Shown one piece after another: positions 4,977-10,777 of a stretch of DNA of 10,777 bases; the stretch's first letter is position 1, and each line of letters opens with the position of its first letter. Made by a program: the position numbers and the translations under genes. The notes under the pieces were generated by a model, which ran no database searches, was not told the origin of the DNA, and was given only the letters and a program-made list of their open reading frames with translations. The stretch spans positions 1 through 10,777 of the forward strand of contig JAGWIH010000047.1 in assembly GCA_028866355.1 (NCBI GenBank). Reading direction: 5' to 3'. Origin of the DNA: Alphaproteobacteria bacterium. GTDB lineage: Bacteria > Pseudomonadota > Alphaproteobacteria > ATCC43930 > CGMCC-115725.

Positions 4977-6461
4977 ATGGCGGTCACCGCATCGCTGCCG
5001 GCGGCGAAGAGCCGGTTTGGCGTCTCGCTACCGCTGTTGGTGGCGCTGGCGGTGTTCGTCACCGTCCTGGCAAACGCGTCGGGCTTGCTGGGCGATCCCG
5101 ACACCTATTGGCACATCGTCGTCGGCCGGTGGATTCTCGCGCATCACGCGGTGCCGCACGCGGATATTTTTTCCTATTCCAAGGCCGGCGCGCCGTGGGT
5201 TCCACACGAATGGCTGGCCGAAACAATCTTCGCGCCGCTCTATGACGGCTGGGGCTGGAACGGCCTCGTTTTAATCACCGCGCTGTCGTTGGCGGCGACC
5301 CTGGCGATCCTGACGCGCGCGTTGCTGCGTTGGCTCGAGCCGGTGCACGCGCTGGCGGCGGTGGCGGCGGCGTGGGGCCTGATCCTTGCGCACCTGCTGG
5401 CGCGGCCGCACATCTTGACGCTGCCGATCATGGTGCTGTGGTTTGCGGCGTTGGTTGACGCGCGCGCGCGTGACCGGGCACCGCCGCTATGGCTTGCCGC
5501 GTTGATGGCGCTCTGGGCCAACCTGCAAGGCGGCTACATGTTCGGCCTTGTGTTCGCGGCGCTGTTCGCCGGCGAAGCGCTGCTGGCGGCGCCCAATCGT
5601 GCGGCGCGCCTTGTCGTCATCAAGCAATGGGGCACGTTCGGCGTGGTATCGCTGGCGGCGTCATTGCTCACGCCCAACGGCTTCGCAGGCTGGTGGCTGC
5701 CGTTCCACCTCCTGAGCATGAAGTTCGCGCTGTCGGTGCTGGTCGAATGGCAGAGCCCGAATTTCCAGACGGTCCAGCCGCTCGAAATCTGGCTCGTCGT
5801 CGCGCTGGCGTTGGCGCTGGGTTTCGGCGTCAAGCTGCCGCTGACGCGCATCGCGATGCTGCTGCTTCTGTTGCATATGAGCCTGGCCCACCGACGTCAG
5901 GCGGAGGTGCTTGGCTTGATTGCTCCCTTGCTCGTGGCGCCTGCCGTCGGCGCGTTCATCCGCAACCGGTCACGGCGGCACCACGCCGCGGCGCTCGATG
6001 GCGTGCTCGCCGATCTGGCGGGCGGCGCGAGTGTGCGCGGCGCGGTCGTCGTTGGCTTGGTTGCCGTGGCGCTGGCGGCGCTCTTCGCGCATGCGCCGCT
6101 GGTGCGCAAGCCCGACGCCTATACGCCGTCAGCCGCGCTCAATTTCGCCGCCGCCCACGATCTCACCGGCCCGGTATTCAACGATTATGGCTTCGGCGGC
6201 TATCTCATCTTCAGCGGCATAAAGCCGTTCATCGACGGCCGCGCCGACATGTACGGCGACGCTTTCATCAAACGCTATGTCGAGGCGACGCGCGGCGTCA
6301 CCGGCGAGCTGCCGGCGATGCTCGACCAATATCACGCGACCTGGACGCTGTTCGCCGCCAAAACTCCGGCGGTGACGCTGATGGATCACTTGGCGGGCTG
6401 GAAGCGGGTTTACGCCGACGACACGGCGGTAATCCACGTCCGCGCCGGCGCCACGCCGTAG
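4977..6461 (+). CDS. Polytopic membrane protein of an uncharacterised GT-C-like family
   Basis: The 494-residue protein has about ten hydrophobic helices between residues 17 and 375 and then a soluble C-terminal domain. After TM1 comes GDPDTYWHIVVGRWIL (39-54), an acidic first-loop motif in the place where GT-C glycosyltransferases carry their catalytic Asp; then PHADIFSYS, and PWVPHEWLAE (73-82). The C-terminal part has NDYGFGGYL (402-410), FIDGRADMYGD (418-428) and a final WKRVYADDTAVI (475-486). I recognise these blocks from a widespread bacterial family with no established function. Its topology suggests transfer from a polyprenyl-linked donor, or a surface polysaccharide role; this is inference. 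It stands alone: divergent from pip by 80 bp, and three bases from the end of the convergent methyltransferase gene. The ATG has only a weak SD. Confidence 0.82.
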   Translation: MAVTASLPAAKSRFGVSLPLLVALAVFVTVLANASGLLGDPDTYWHIVVGRWILAHHAVPHADIFSYSKAGAPWVPHEWLAETIFAPLYDGWGWNGLVLITALSLAATLAILTRALLRWLEPVHALAAVAAAWGLILAHLLARPHILTLPIMVLWFAALVDARARDRAPPLWLAALMALWANLQGGYMFGLVFAALFAGEALLAAPNRAARLVVIKQWGTFGVVSLAASLLTPNGFAGWWLPFHLLSMKFALSVLVEWQSPNFQTVQPLEIWLVVALALALGFGVKLPLTRIAMLLLLLHMSLAHRRQAEVLGLIAPLLVAPAVGAFIRNRSRRHHAAALDGVLADLAGGASVRGAVVVGLVAVALAALFAHAPLVRKPDAYTPSAALNFAAAHDLTGPVFNDYGFGGYLIFSGIKPFIDGRADMYGDAFIKRYVEATRGVTGELPAMLDQYHATWTLFAAKTPAVTLMDHLAGWKRVYADDTAVIHVRAGATP

Positions 6462-6464
6462 ACG

Positions 6465-7487
6465 TCAGCCGCCGAGTTCAGCCTTCAATTTCTGCGCGCC
6501 TTTCGCCAGCGCCGCGAGTTTGGCGTAAGCGATCGTGCGGTCGAGCGGCGCCATGCCGCAATTGGTGCATGGCTGCAGATTCTCCGGCGCGACATAGGGC
6601 AGGGCGGTCTTCAAGACCGACACGATCTCGTCCGGCGTCTCGATGCGGTCGGTGGCGACGTCGATGGCGCCGAGCAGGATCTGCTTGCCCTTGAGCAGGC
6701 CCAGAAGACTCACCGGCACTTTCGAGTGGATGCATTCGAGCGAGATCTGGCCGATCTTGCTCTTGGCGAGCGCCGGGAAGATCGCCTCGTATTGGCGCCA
6801 TTCGCTGCCGAGGCTCGCCTTCCAGTCGATGTTCGCCTTGATGCCGTAGCCGTAGCAGATATGGACGCAGGTCTTGGCTTTGAGCCCTTGCGCCGCGCGC
6901 TCGAGCGCCGCCACGCCCCACTCCTGCACCTCGCGCATATAGACGTTGAAGGCGGGCTCATCGAACTGGATGACGTCGACGCCGATGGCGTCGAGCTCGC
7001 GCGCTTCCTCGTTGAGAAGCTCGGCGAAGCGCATCGCCATCTTGGTACGATCGCCGTAGAACTGATCGGCTATGGTGTCGACGATGGTCATCGGTCCCGG
7101 CAGCGTGAATTTGAGCTTGTGCCGCGTGTGGGCGCGGGCCAGCGTCGCCTCCATCCGGTGCACGCTGCCTTTGCGCTTCAGTTCGCTGGTCACCGTCGGC
7201 ACTTCCGCGACATAGCGGTTGTCGCGGATGCCCATCTTCACGCGCTTGCCGAAATCGATGCCGGCGATGTTGGCAAGGAAGCCGTGGACGAAGTGCTGCC
7301 GCGCCATCTCGCCGTCGGTGACGATGTCGATGCCGGCGTCCTCCTGTTCCTTGATCGCGAGCACCGTCGCGTCGCGCTTGGCTTGTTCGAGCGCGTCGCC
7401 TTCGGCTGCCCACGGCGCCCACAGCATCTTGGGTTGGGCAAGCCAGGCGGGTTTCGGAAGGCTGCCGGCGGTGGTGGTTTCAAGCAT
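6465..7487 (-). CDS. Core MetE-like cobalamin-independent methionine synthase / methyltransferase
   Basis: The 340-residue protein is the C-terminal catalytic (beta/alpha)8 domain of MetE without the N-terminal half found in the classical enzyme of roughly 750 residues. The zinc and homocysteine site is intact: H209 and C211 (VHIC), E251 (SLECIH) and C310 (CTNCG) match the His-x-Cys, Glu and Cys ligands of E. coli MetE. QFDEPAF (175-181) is the conserved thiol-pocket segment. The N-terminus reads TTTAGSLPKPAWL, typical of stand-alone members. Such core enzymes can take the methyl group from a corrinoid donor rather than methyl-THF-glutamate, but other thiol or methyl transfers are possible. 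The start at 7487 has a GGGAG SD and follows the hydrolase stop by 22 bp; the longer frame from 7553 would overlap the hydrolase. It is last in the operon with the benzoate-CoA ligase. Confidence 0.9.
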   Translation of the reverse strand: MLETTTAGSLPKPAWLAQPKMLWAPWAAEGDALEQAKRDATVLAIKEQEDAGIDIVTDGEMARQHFVHGFLANIAGIDFGKRVKMGIRDNRYVAEVPTVTSELKRKGSVHRMEATLARAHTRHKLKFTLPGPMTIVDTIADQFYGDRTKMAMRFAELLNEEARELDAIGVDVIQFDEPAFNVYMREVQEWGVAALERAAQGLKAKTCVHICYGYGIKANIDWKASLGSEWRQYEAIFPALAKSKIGQISLECIHSKVPVSLLGLLKGKQILLGAIDVATDRIETPDEIVSVLKTALPYVAPENLQPCTNCGMAPLDRTIAYAKLAALAKGAQKLKAELGG

Positions 7488-7495
7488 GCGTTTTT

Positions 7496-7500
7496 CTCCC
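7496..7500 (-). promoter_or_regulatory. Ribosome binding site fixing the core-MetE start
   Basis: GGGAG on the minus strand lies eight bases upstream of the ATG at 7487, within the 22-bp gap after the hydrolase stop codon. This supports 7487 over the upstream in-frame start at 7553, which would add 22 arginine- and serine-rich residues of no family resemblance. Confidence 0.65.
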
Positions 7501-7509
7501 GACCGCAAC

Positions 7510-8271
7510 CTACAACGTCGCGATGAAGCCGACCATCGCCGCGAGCGTGTCATTCTCCTGGTCGCGGTGCGGCGCGTGCATGCAATCCTCGAGCAATAAT
7601 TTCTCGAAGGGCCCTTTGACGCCGCGCGCGACCGCGTTGATCTGCGCCACGGTACCGTACTGGTCGTCGATGCCTTGGATCGCCAGCACCGGACGGGTCA
7701 CGCCCGGCAGGCAGTCCTCGATGTTCCAGGCGCGAAATTGCGGCGACAGCCAGATGTCGTTCCAGCCGCGGAACACGCTTTCGACGTCGGCGTGATAGGG
7801 CGCCAGGCGGCGCTTCAGGTCGGAATCCTCGTAGGCGTATTTCGCCTCTTCGATGCCGATGATGGAGACGTCCTCGACAAAGACATGGGGCGCCTCGAGG
7901 ACAAGGCCGCGTACCGGCCACCGGCCGCTGCCGGCGTGAATCAGCGCGATCGAGGCGCCGTCGCTGTGGCCGATCAGAACCGGATTGTCGATCGCCAAAG
8001 CCGTCCGCAACGCCGGCAACTCGTCGAGCGCTTCGACATGCATGTAGCGGGGGTCGCGCGGGCCGCTGAATCGGTCGGATTTACCGTAGCCCCAGCGCGA
8101 ATAAGTGACGGTCCGGCAGCCGGTGGCGGCGGCGAGCTTGGCCGGGAAATCGCGCCACAAGGCGACCGAGCCGAGACCTTCGTGCAGTAGCACCAGCGTC
8201 GGCGTGCCGTCGCGCCGCGCGGCGATTTCGGCATATTCGATGCGGTGGCGGTTGATCTCGACGAACGGCAC
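7510..8271 (-). CDS. Alpha/beta-fold hydrolase, enol-lactonase-like
   Basis: A 253-residue cytoplasmic alpha/beta hydrolase. LLHEGLGS (28-35) is the oxyanion loop, GHSDG (101-105) the nucleophile elbow with S103, D203 in QGIDDQYG the likely acid, and H232 in CMHAPH the likely histidine. Overall it resembles 3-oxoadipate enol-lactonase-type hydrolases (PcaD-like), with a small cap around residues 125-185. Translation begins with GTG at 8269-8271; no ATG lies between it and the upstream in-frame stop. It sits 45 bp downstream of the benzoate-CoA ligase and 22 bp upstream of core MetE, on the same strand. Putative lactone hydrolases are known to accompany benzoate-CoA ligase in aerobic benzoyl-CoA (box) clusters, so a lactone or CoA-thioester substrate from aromatic breakdown is a reasonable guess. 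The substrate cannot be read from the sequence. Confidence 0.85.
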   Translation of the reverse strand: MPFVEINRHRIEYAEIAARRDGTPTLVLLHEGLGSVALWRDFPAKLAAATGCRTVTYSRWGYGKSDRFSGPRDPRYMHVEALDELPALRTALAIDNPVLIGHSDGASIALIHAGSGRWPVRGLVLEAPHVFVEDVSIIGIEEAKYAYEDSDLKRRLAPYHADVESVFRGWNDIWLSPQFRAWNIEDCLPGVTRPVLAIQGIDDQYGTVAQINAVARGVKGPFEKLLLEDCMHAPHRDQENDTLAAMVGFIATL

Positions 8272-8316
8272 GTCAGGTTCCGAAATGGTACGACAACAAT
8301 CCTGTCTTCGCGTTCG

Positions 8317-9900
8317 TCACGTGCGCTCGCGCTCGCGCAGTTTGAAGCGCTGAATCTTGCCGGTGGCGGTTTTCGGCAGTTCGCCGACGAATTCGATCCA
8401 GCGCGGATATTTATACGGCGCCAGCCGCGATTTGACATGCGTCTGTAATGCTTCGGCGAGCGCCGGCGACCCGTTCGTGCCCGGCTTGAGCACGACAAAG
8501 GCCTTGGGCTTGACCAGTTTCTGATCGTCGGCGCGGCCGATCACCGCCGCTTCGAGCACGTCGGCGTGCGTCATTAGCGTAGCCTCAACCTCAAAGGGCG
8601 AGACGTACATGCCGCTGACCTTCAGCATGTCGTCGGTGCGGCCGCCATAGGTGTAGTAACCCTGTGCGTCGCGCGAGTATTTGTCGCCGCTGCGCGTCCA
8701 GGTGCCGAGAAAGGTCTCGCGACTTTTGCTGCGGTTGTTCCAATAGCCGGCAGCGCTGGTCGGGCCGGCGACCTGAAGCTCGCCGATCTCGCCGTCTTTG
8801 GTCGGCGTGCCGTCTTCGTTGACCAAGCGAATCGCGTAGCCGGGCACCGGCACGCCCGTCGTGCCGTAGCGAACTTCCCCCGGACGGTTGGAGAGGAAAA
8901 TGTGCAGCATTTCGGTCGAGCCGATGCCGTCCAGGATCTCGACGCCAAGCCGTTCGGTCCAGCGCTTGCCGATATCCTCGGGCAGCGCCTCGCCAGCCGA
9001 AACGCAGCGCCGCAGCGCCAGCTCGCCGCGCTGCGGCAGGTCGCTGCTCGCGAGTAGCGCGGCATAGAGCGTTGGCACGCCGTAGAAGATGGTGGGTTTC
9101 TTCTGGCGCAGCACGCGGATGACGGACGCAGGCGTCGGCCGCTCCGCCAGCAAGATCGACGTGGCGCCCACGGCCATGGGAAAGGTCAGCGCGTTGCCCA
9201 AACCATAGGCAAAGAACAGCTTCGCCGCCGAATAGACGATGTCGCTGTCGCGGATGCCGAGCACCGGCTTGGCGTAGAGCTCGGCGGTCAGCGTCAGATG
9301 CGCGTGCAGATGCATCGCGCCCTTGGGAGCGCCGGTCGAGCCCGACGAATAGAGCCAGAAGCAGATATCGTCGCAGGTGGTTGCCGTCGCCGGCGCTTTG
9401 GCCGGCGCCTCGGCGAGCAGCGTCGTGAAGGACAGGCGGCCGGCCGGCGTCGCGCCGGCGATGACGACATGCTCGAGCGCCGGTTGATTCACCAACGCCG
9501 GCGCGAGCTTGTCATAGAGCGCGTCGGACACGATAAGCGCGCGGGCGCGGCTGTCGCGCAACATGAATTCATAGTCGGCGGGCGTCAGCAGCGTGTTCAC
9601 CGGCACCGGCACGATGCCGGCCTTGATCGCACCAAGGAACGCCGCCGGGAAGTCCACCGTATCGAGCAGGCACAGCATGACGCGCTGCTCGGGTTGGACG
9701 CCCAGACGACGCAATGCGCCGGCAACGCGGTCGACACGCTCGGCGAGCTGGGCATAGGTCAGGCTGTTGCGGTCGTCGACAAAAGCGAGCTTGTTGCCGC
9801 GTCCGGCCGCCATATTCCGATCGAGCAGATCGACGGCGGCGTTGAAATCGCGTGGAATGGCGACGCGTGGCGCCGAATCGGCCGACCCGTCGGCGGTCAT
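8317..9900 (-). CDS. bclA: Benzoate-CoA ligase family protein
   Basis: This ANL-superfamily enzyme activates benzoate or a close relative to the acyl-CoA with ATP. The 527-residue length is typical. Ordered motifs are: YSSGSTGAPKG (184-194, phosphate loop), AYGLGN (231-236) and GIGSTEMLH (325-333), both characteristic of the benzoate/4-hydroxybenzoate-CoA ligase group; SGDKY with D406 (ribose binding); GGRTDDMLKVSG (419-430, hinge); and PKTATGKIQR with catalytic K515. NTLLTPADYEFML (102-114) is also typical of this group. Related ligases are switched off by acetylation of the equivalent Lys. The ATG has a good SD (GGGAGGA, 9905-9911). It is first in an operon with the alpha/beta hydrolase and core MetE. 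The exact acid (benzoate, 4-hydroxybenzoate, aminobenzoate) is not decided by the motifs. Ring epoxidase and hydrolase genes (boxABC) are absent from the window. Confidence 0.92.
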   Translation of the reverse strand: MTADGSADSAPRVAIPRDFNAAVDLLDRNMAAGRGNKLAFVDDRNSLTYAQLAERVDRVAGALRRLGVQPEQRVMLCLLDTVDFPAAFLGAIKAGIVPVPVNTLLTPADYEFMLRDSRARALIVSDALYDKLAPALVNQPALEHVVIAGATPAGRLSFTTLLAEAPAKAPATATTCDDICFWLYSSGSTGAPKGAMHLHAHLTLTAELYAKPVLGIRDSDIVYSAAKLFFAYGLGNALTFPMAVGATSILLAERPTPASVIRVLRQKKPTIFYGVPTLYAALLASSDLPQRGELALRRCVSAGEALPEDIGKRWTERLGVEILDGIGSTEMLHIFLSNRPGEVRYGTTGVPVPGYAIRLVNEDGTPTKDGEIGELQVAGPTSAAGYWNNRSKSRETFLGTWTRSGDKYSRDAQGYYTYGGRTDDMLKVSGMYVSPFEVEATLMTHADVLEAAVIGRADDQKLVKPKAFVVLKPGTNGSPALAEALQTHVKSRLAPYKYPRWIEFVGELPKTATGKIQRFKLRERERT

Positions 9901-9956
9901 GCCTTCCTCCCTGCGGCGCGGCTCTTTACGTGGCCTGTTTGGCGCCTTGAAGGTCG

Positions 9957-9985
9957 ATGGTTGGCGAGGGGCACACGCCCGTCAA
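9957..9985 (-). promoter_or_regulatory. Candidate promoter of the benzoate-CoA ligase operon with an inverted repeat in its spacer
   Basis: On the minus strand TTGACG (9985 down to 9980) is 17 bp from AACCAT (9962 down to 9957). The -35 is good and the -10 is weak (three of six). The inverted repeat GGGC-GTGT-GCCC (9980 down to 9969) overlaps the last base of the -35 and lies mostly in the spacer, where a repressor would block RNA polymerase. The PAS gene ends 28 bp upstream. Confidence 0.33.
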
Positions 9986-10013
9986 GCCTTCTCGTCCGTT
10001 TCAGCGTGCGCCG

Positions 10014-10499
10014 TTAGCGCCAGCTCACGCCGGTCATCACCATGTCGATGTTTTCGCCGTCATGCGCCAGTGGCAGCGCCAAGGCTTCGCAGTTGAGCAC
10101 GGTGCGATCGGTGACCTCCTGCTCGTGGCGGGCGGCGATCGGGCGGCGTTCATCGAGCGTGCGCAGGTAGTGATCGAGGATCACGGACCGGAATCGGGCG
10201 TCGGGGCTTTCGTCGAGGAATTTGCGCGTCATGTCGAAGCCGACGCGCGCAGCGACGTTGCTCGCATGCACGCGGAAGAAGAAACGGAGCGGATGCCGGC
10301 GCACTTCGACCAGCGAAAGGTTGCCGAGAATGTAGCTCATCTCCGCGGGATCGAAATCGGCACGCGCGGGAAAAAGCCGGCCGCGGCTGCGGCTCCGCCA
10401 TTCGTCGTGCAGGCGTTGGAGCGCTTCGTTCGTCAGCGTACCGACGTCGATATATTCTTGGATCTGCGATTCCACGCCGAAGTATAGGCGCGGCGCCAT
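10014..10499 (-). CDS. PAS_5-type domain protein
   Basis: The 161-residue soluble protein matches the PAS_5 group (PF07310), mostly single-domain alphaproteobacterial proteins of unknown signal. An N-terminal helix EALQRLHDEWRSRSRGRLFP leads into ARADFDPAEM and ILGNLSLVEV. The PAS core follows: FFFRVHASNVAARVGFDMT (73-91), then KFLDE, and the closing strands ALALPLAHDGENIDMVMTGV. No kinase, cyclase, HTH or other output domain is attached, so it probably acts through partner proteins, if it signals at all. Its ATG overlaps the TAA of the upstream glycosyltransferase by one base (TAATG), suggesting translational coupling. No SD is obvious. Confidence 0.78.
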   Translation of the reverse strand: MAPRLYFGVESQIQEYIDVGTLTNEALQRLHDEWRSRSRGRLFPARADFDPAEMSYILGNLSLVEVRRHPLRFFFRVHASNVAARVGFDMTRKFLDESPDARFRSVILDHYLRTLDERRPIAARHEQEVTDRTVLNCEALALPLAHDGENIDMVMTGVSWR

Positions 10500-10777
10500 T
10501 AAGCGATCGTTAGGACTGTCCGATAGAGGGCGGCGTAGGTCTTGGCGACTGCAGCCATCGAGTAGTCGCTGGCCGCCTTGGCCCGGGCGTTGCGGCCGAG
10601 CCGCTCGGCCAGGGCGTCGTCCGATTCGACCCGGTGAAGGAGCGCGCGGTATTCGGCCGGCGTATCGAACAGCAGTCCCGTATCGCCGTCCGCCAGCACG
10701 AAATCGGTGACGCCTTCGAGGCGCCGGGCGACGATCGGCAAGCCGTACGCCATCGCCTCGGCCAAGACGTTGGGGAA
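10499..10777 (-). CDS. GT4-type glycosyltransferase, C-terminal fragment (5' end outside window)
   Basis: 92 codons of a GT-B fold glycosyltransferase remain. FPNVLAEAMAYGLPIVA is the C-terminal donor-binding block of GT4 / glycosyl transferase group 1 enzymes; the Glu in LAEAMA is the second Glu of the EX7E motif, whose first Glu would lie beyond the edge. GVTDFVLADGDTGLLF is the following conserved strand. After that come the usual helices ending near the C-terminus. GT4 enzymes transfer sugars from nucleotide-sugar donors to lipid or glycan acceptors, often in LPS or exopolysaccharide synthesis; the acceptor here is unknown. The stop codon overlaps the PAS_5 gene start. Confidence 0.88.
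   Translation of the reverse strand, partial: FPNVLAEAMAYGLPIVARRLEGVTDFVLADGDTGLLFDTPAEYRALLHRVESDDALAERLGRNARAKAASDYSMAAVAKTYAALYRTVLTIA

Noticed and set aside
5489..6694. Plus-strand 400-codon frame overlapping the GT-C-like gene
   Set aside because: Arg-rich, no membrane segments and no motifs; the overlapping frame has strong transmembrane and family blocks.
6726..7526. Plus-strand frame opposite core MetE
   Set aside because: Antisense shadow of a gene with all four zinc ligands and an SD.
7488..7553. N-terminal extension of core MetE from 7553
   Set aside because: It overlaps the end of the hydrolase gene and has an Arg/Ser-rich sequence unlike family members; 7487 has an SD.
9298..10017. 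Plus-strand frame opposite the 5' half of the benzoate-CoA ligase
   Set aside because: Arg/His/Gln-rich composition typical of an antisense frame; the ligase motifs on the minus strand are unambiguous.
1..10777. CRISPR arrays, tRNA or rRNA genes, insertion sequences, prophage genes
   Set aside because: No regularly spaced repeats, no tRNA-like cloverleaf, no transposase or phage motifs were seen on either strand.

Overview
The window is GC-rich, densely coded bacterial DNA that most resembles an alphaproteobacterium. The clues are a PAS_5-type domain protein, a PagL-type lipid A deacylase, a PEP-CTERM protein, a stand-alone 'core' MetE-like methyltransferase, and aromatic-acid catabolism genes of the pcaB and benzoate-CoA ligase type. 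A Rhodospirillales-like or Hyphomicrobiales-like soil or freshwater organism fits, but the lineage is inferred from gene content only. No rRNA, tRNA, CRISPR array, insertion sequence or prophage gene was seen.

Layout. (1) Bases 2-871 (+) are the 3' part of pcaB (protocatechuate / beta-ketoadipate pathway). (2) A tiny PEP-CTERM gene on the minus strand (958-1167) converges on pcaB. It has an intrinsic terminator whose U-tract runs into the pcaB stop codon. Upstream of it is a strikingly AT-rich intergenic region (19% GC over 1221-1320) containing three 10-bp-phased CTTA repeats. (3) From the other side of this region a near-consensus promoter drives a DUF1330 gene, followed by a 14-TM-type MFS drug exporter (1424-3313, +). 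(4) pip (proline iminopeptidase) and then pagL (acyloxyacyl hydrolase) lie on the minus strand (4896 down to 3316), convergent with the MFS gene. (5) A large polytopic membrane protein with GT-C-like motifs (4977-6461, +) is divergent from pip. (6) A minus-strand operon runs from 9900 down to 6465: benzoate-CoA ligase, an alpha/beta hydrolase, then core MetE. (7) At the right edge, also on the minus strand, the 3' end of a GT4-type glycosyltransferase overlaps the start of a PAS_5 domain protein by one base.

How the genes work together. Two aromatic-acid themes bracket the window: ring-cleavage product processing (PcaB) on the left, and CoA activation of benzoate-like acids with an enol-lactonase-like hydrolase on the right. 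The ring-attacking enzymes of the CoA route (boxABC) and the remaining pca genes are not in the window. The envelope genes (PagL, GT-C-like protein, GT4 glycosyltransferase, PEP-CTERM) look like independent cell-surface functions. The points most worth following up are the PEP-CTERM micro-gene with its AT-rich phased-repeat control region and leader hairpin, the core MetE placed in an aromatic-acid operon, and the uncharacterised GT-C-like protein.
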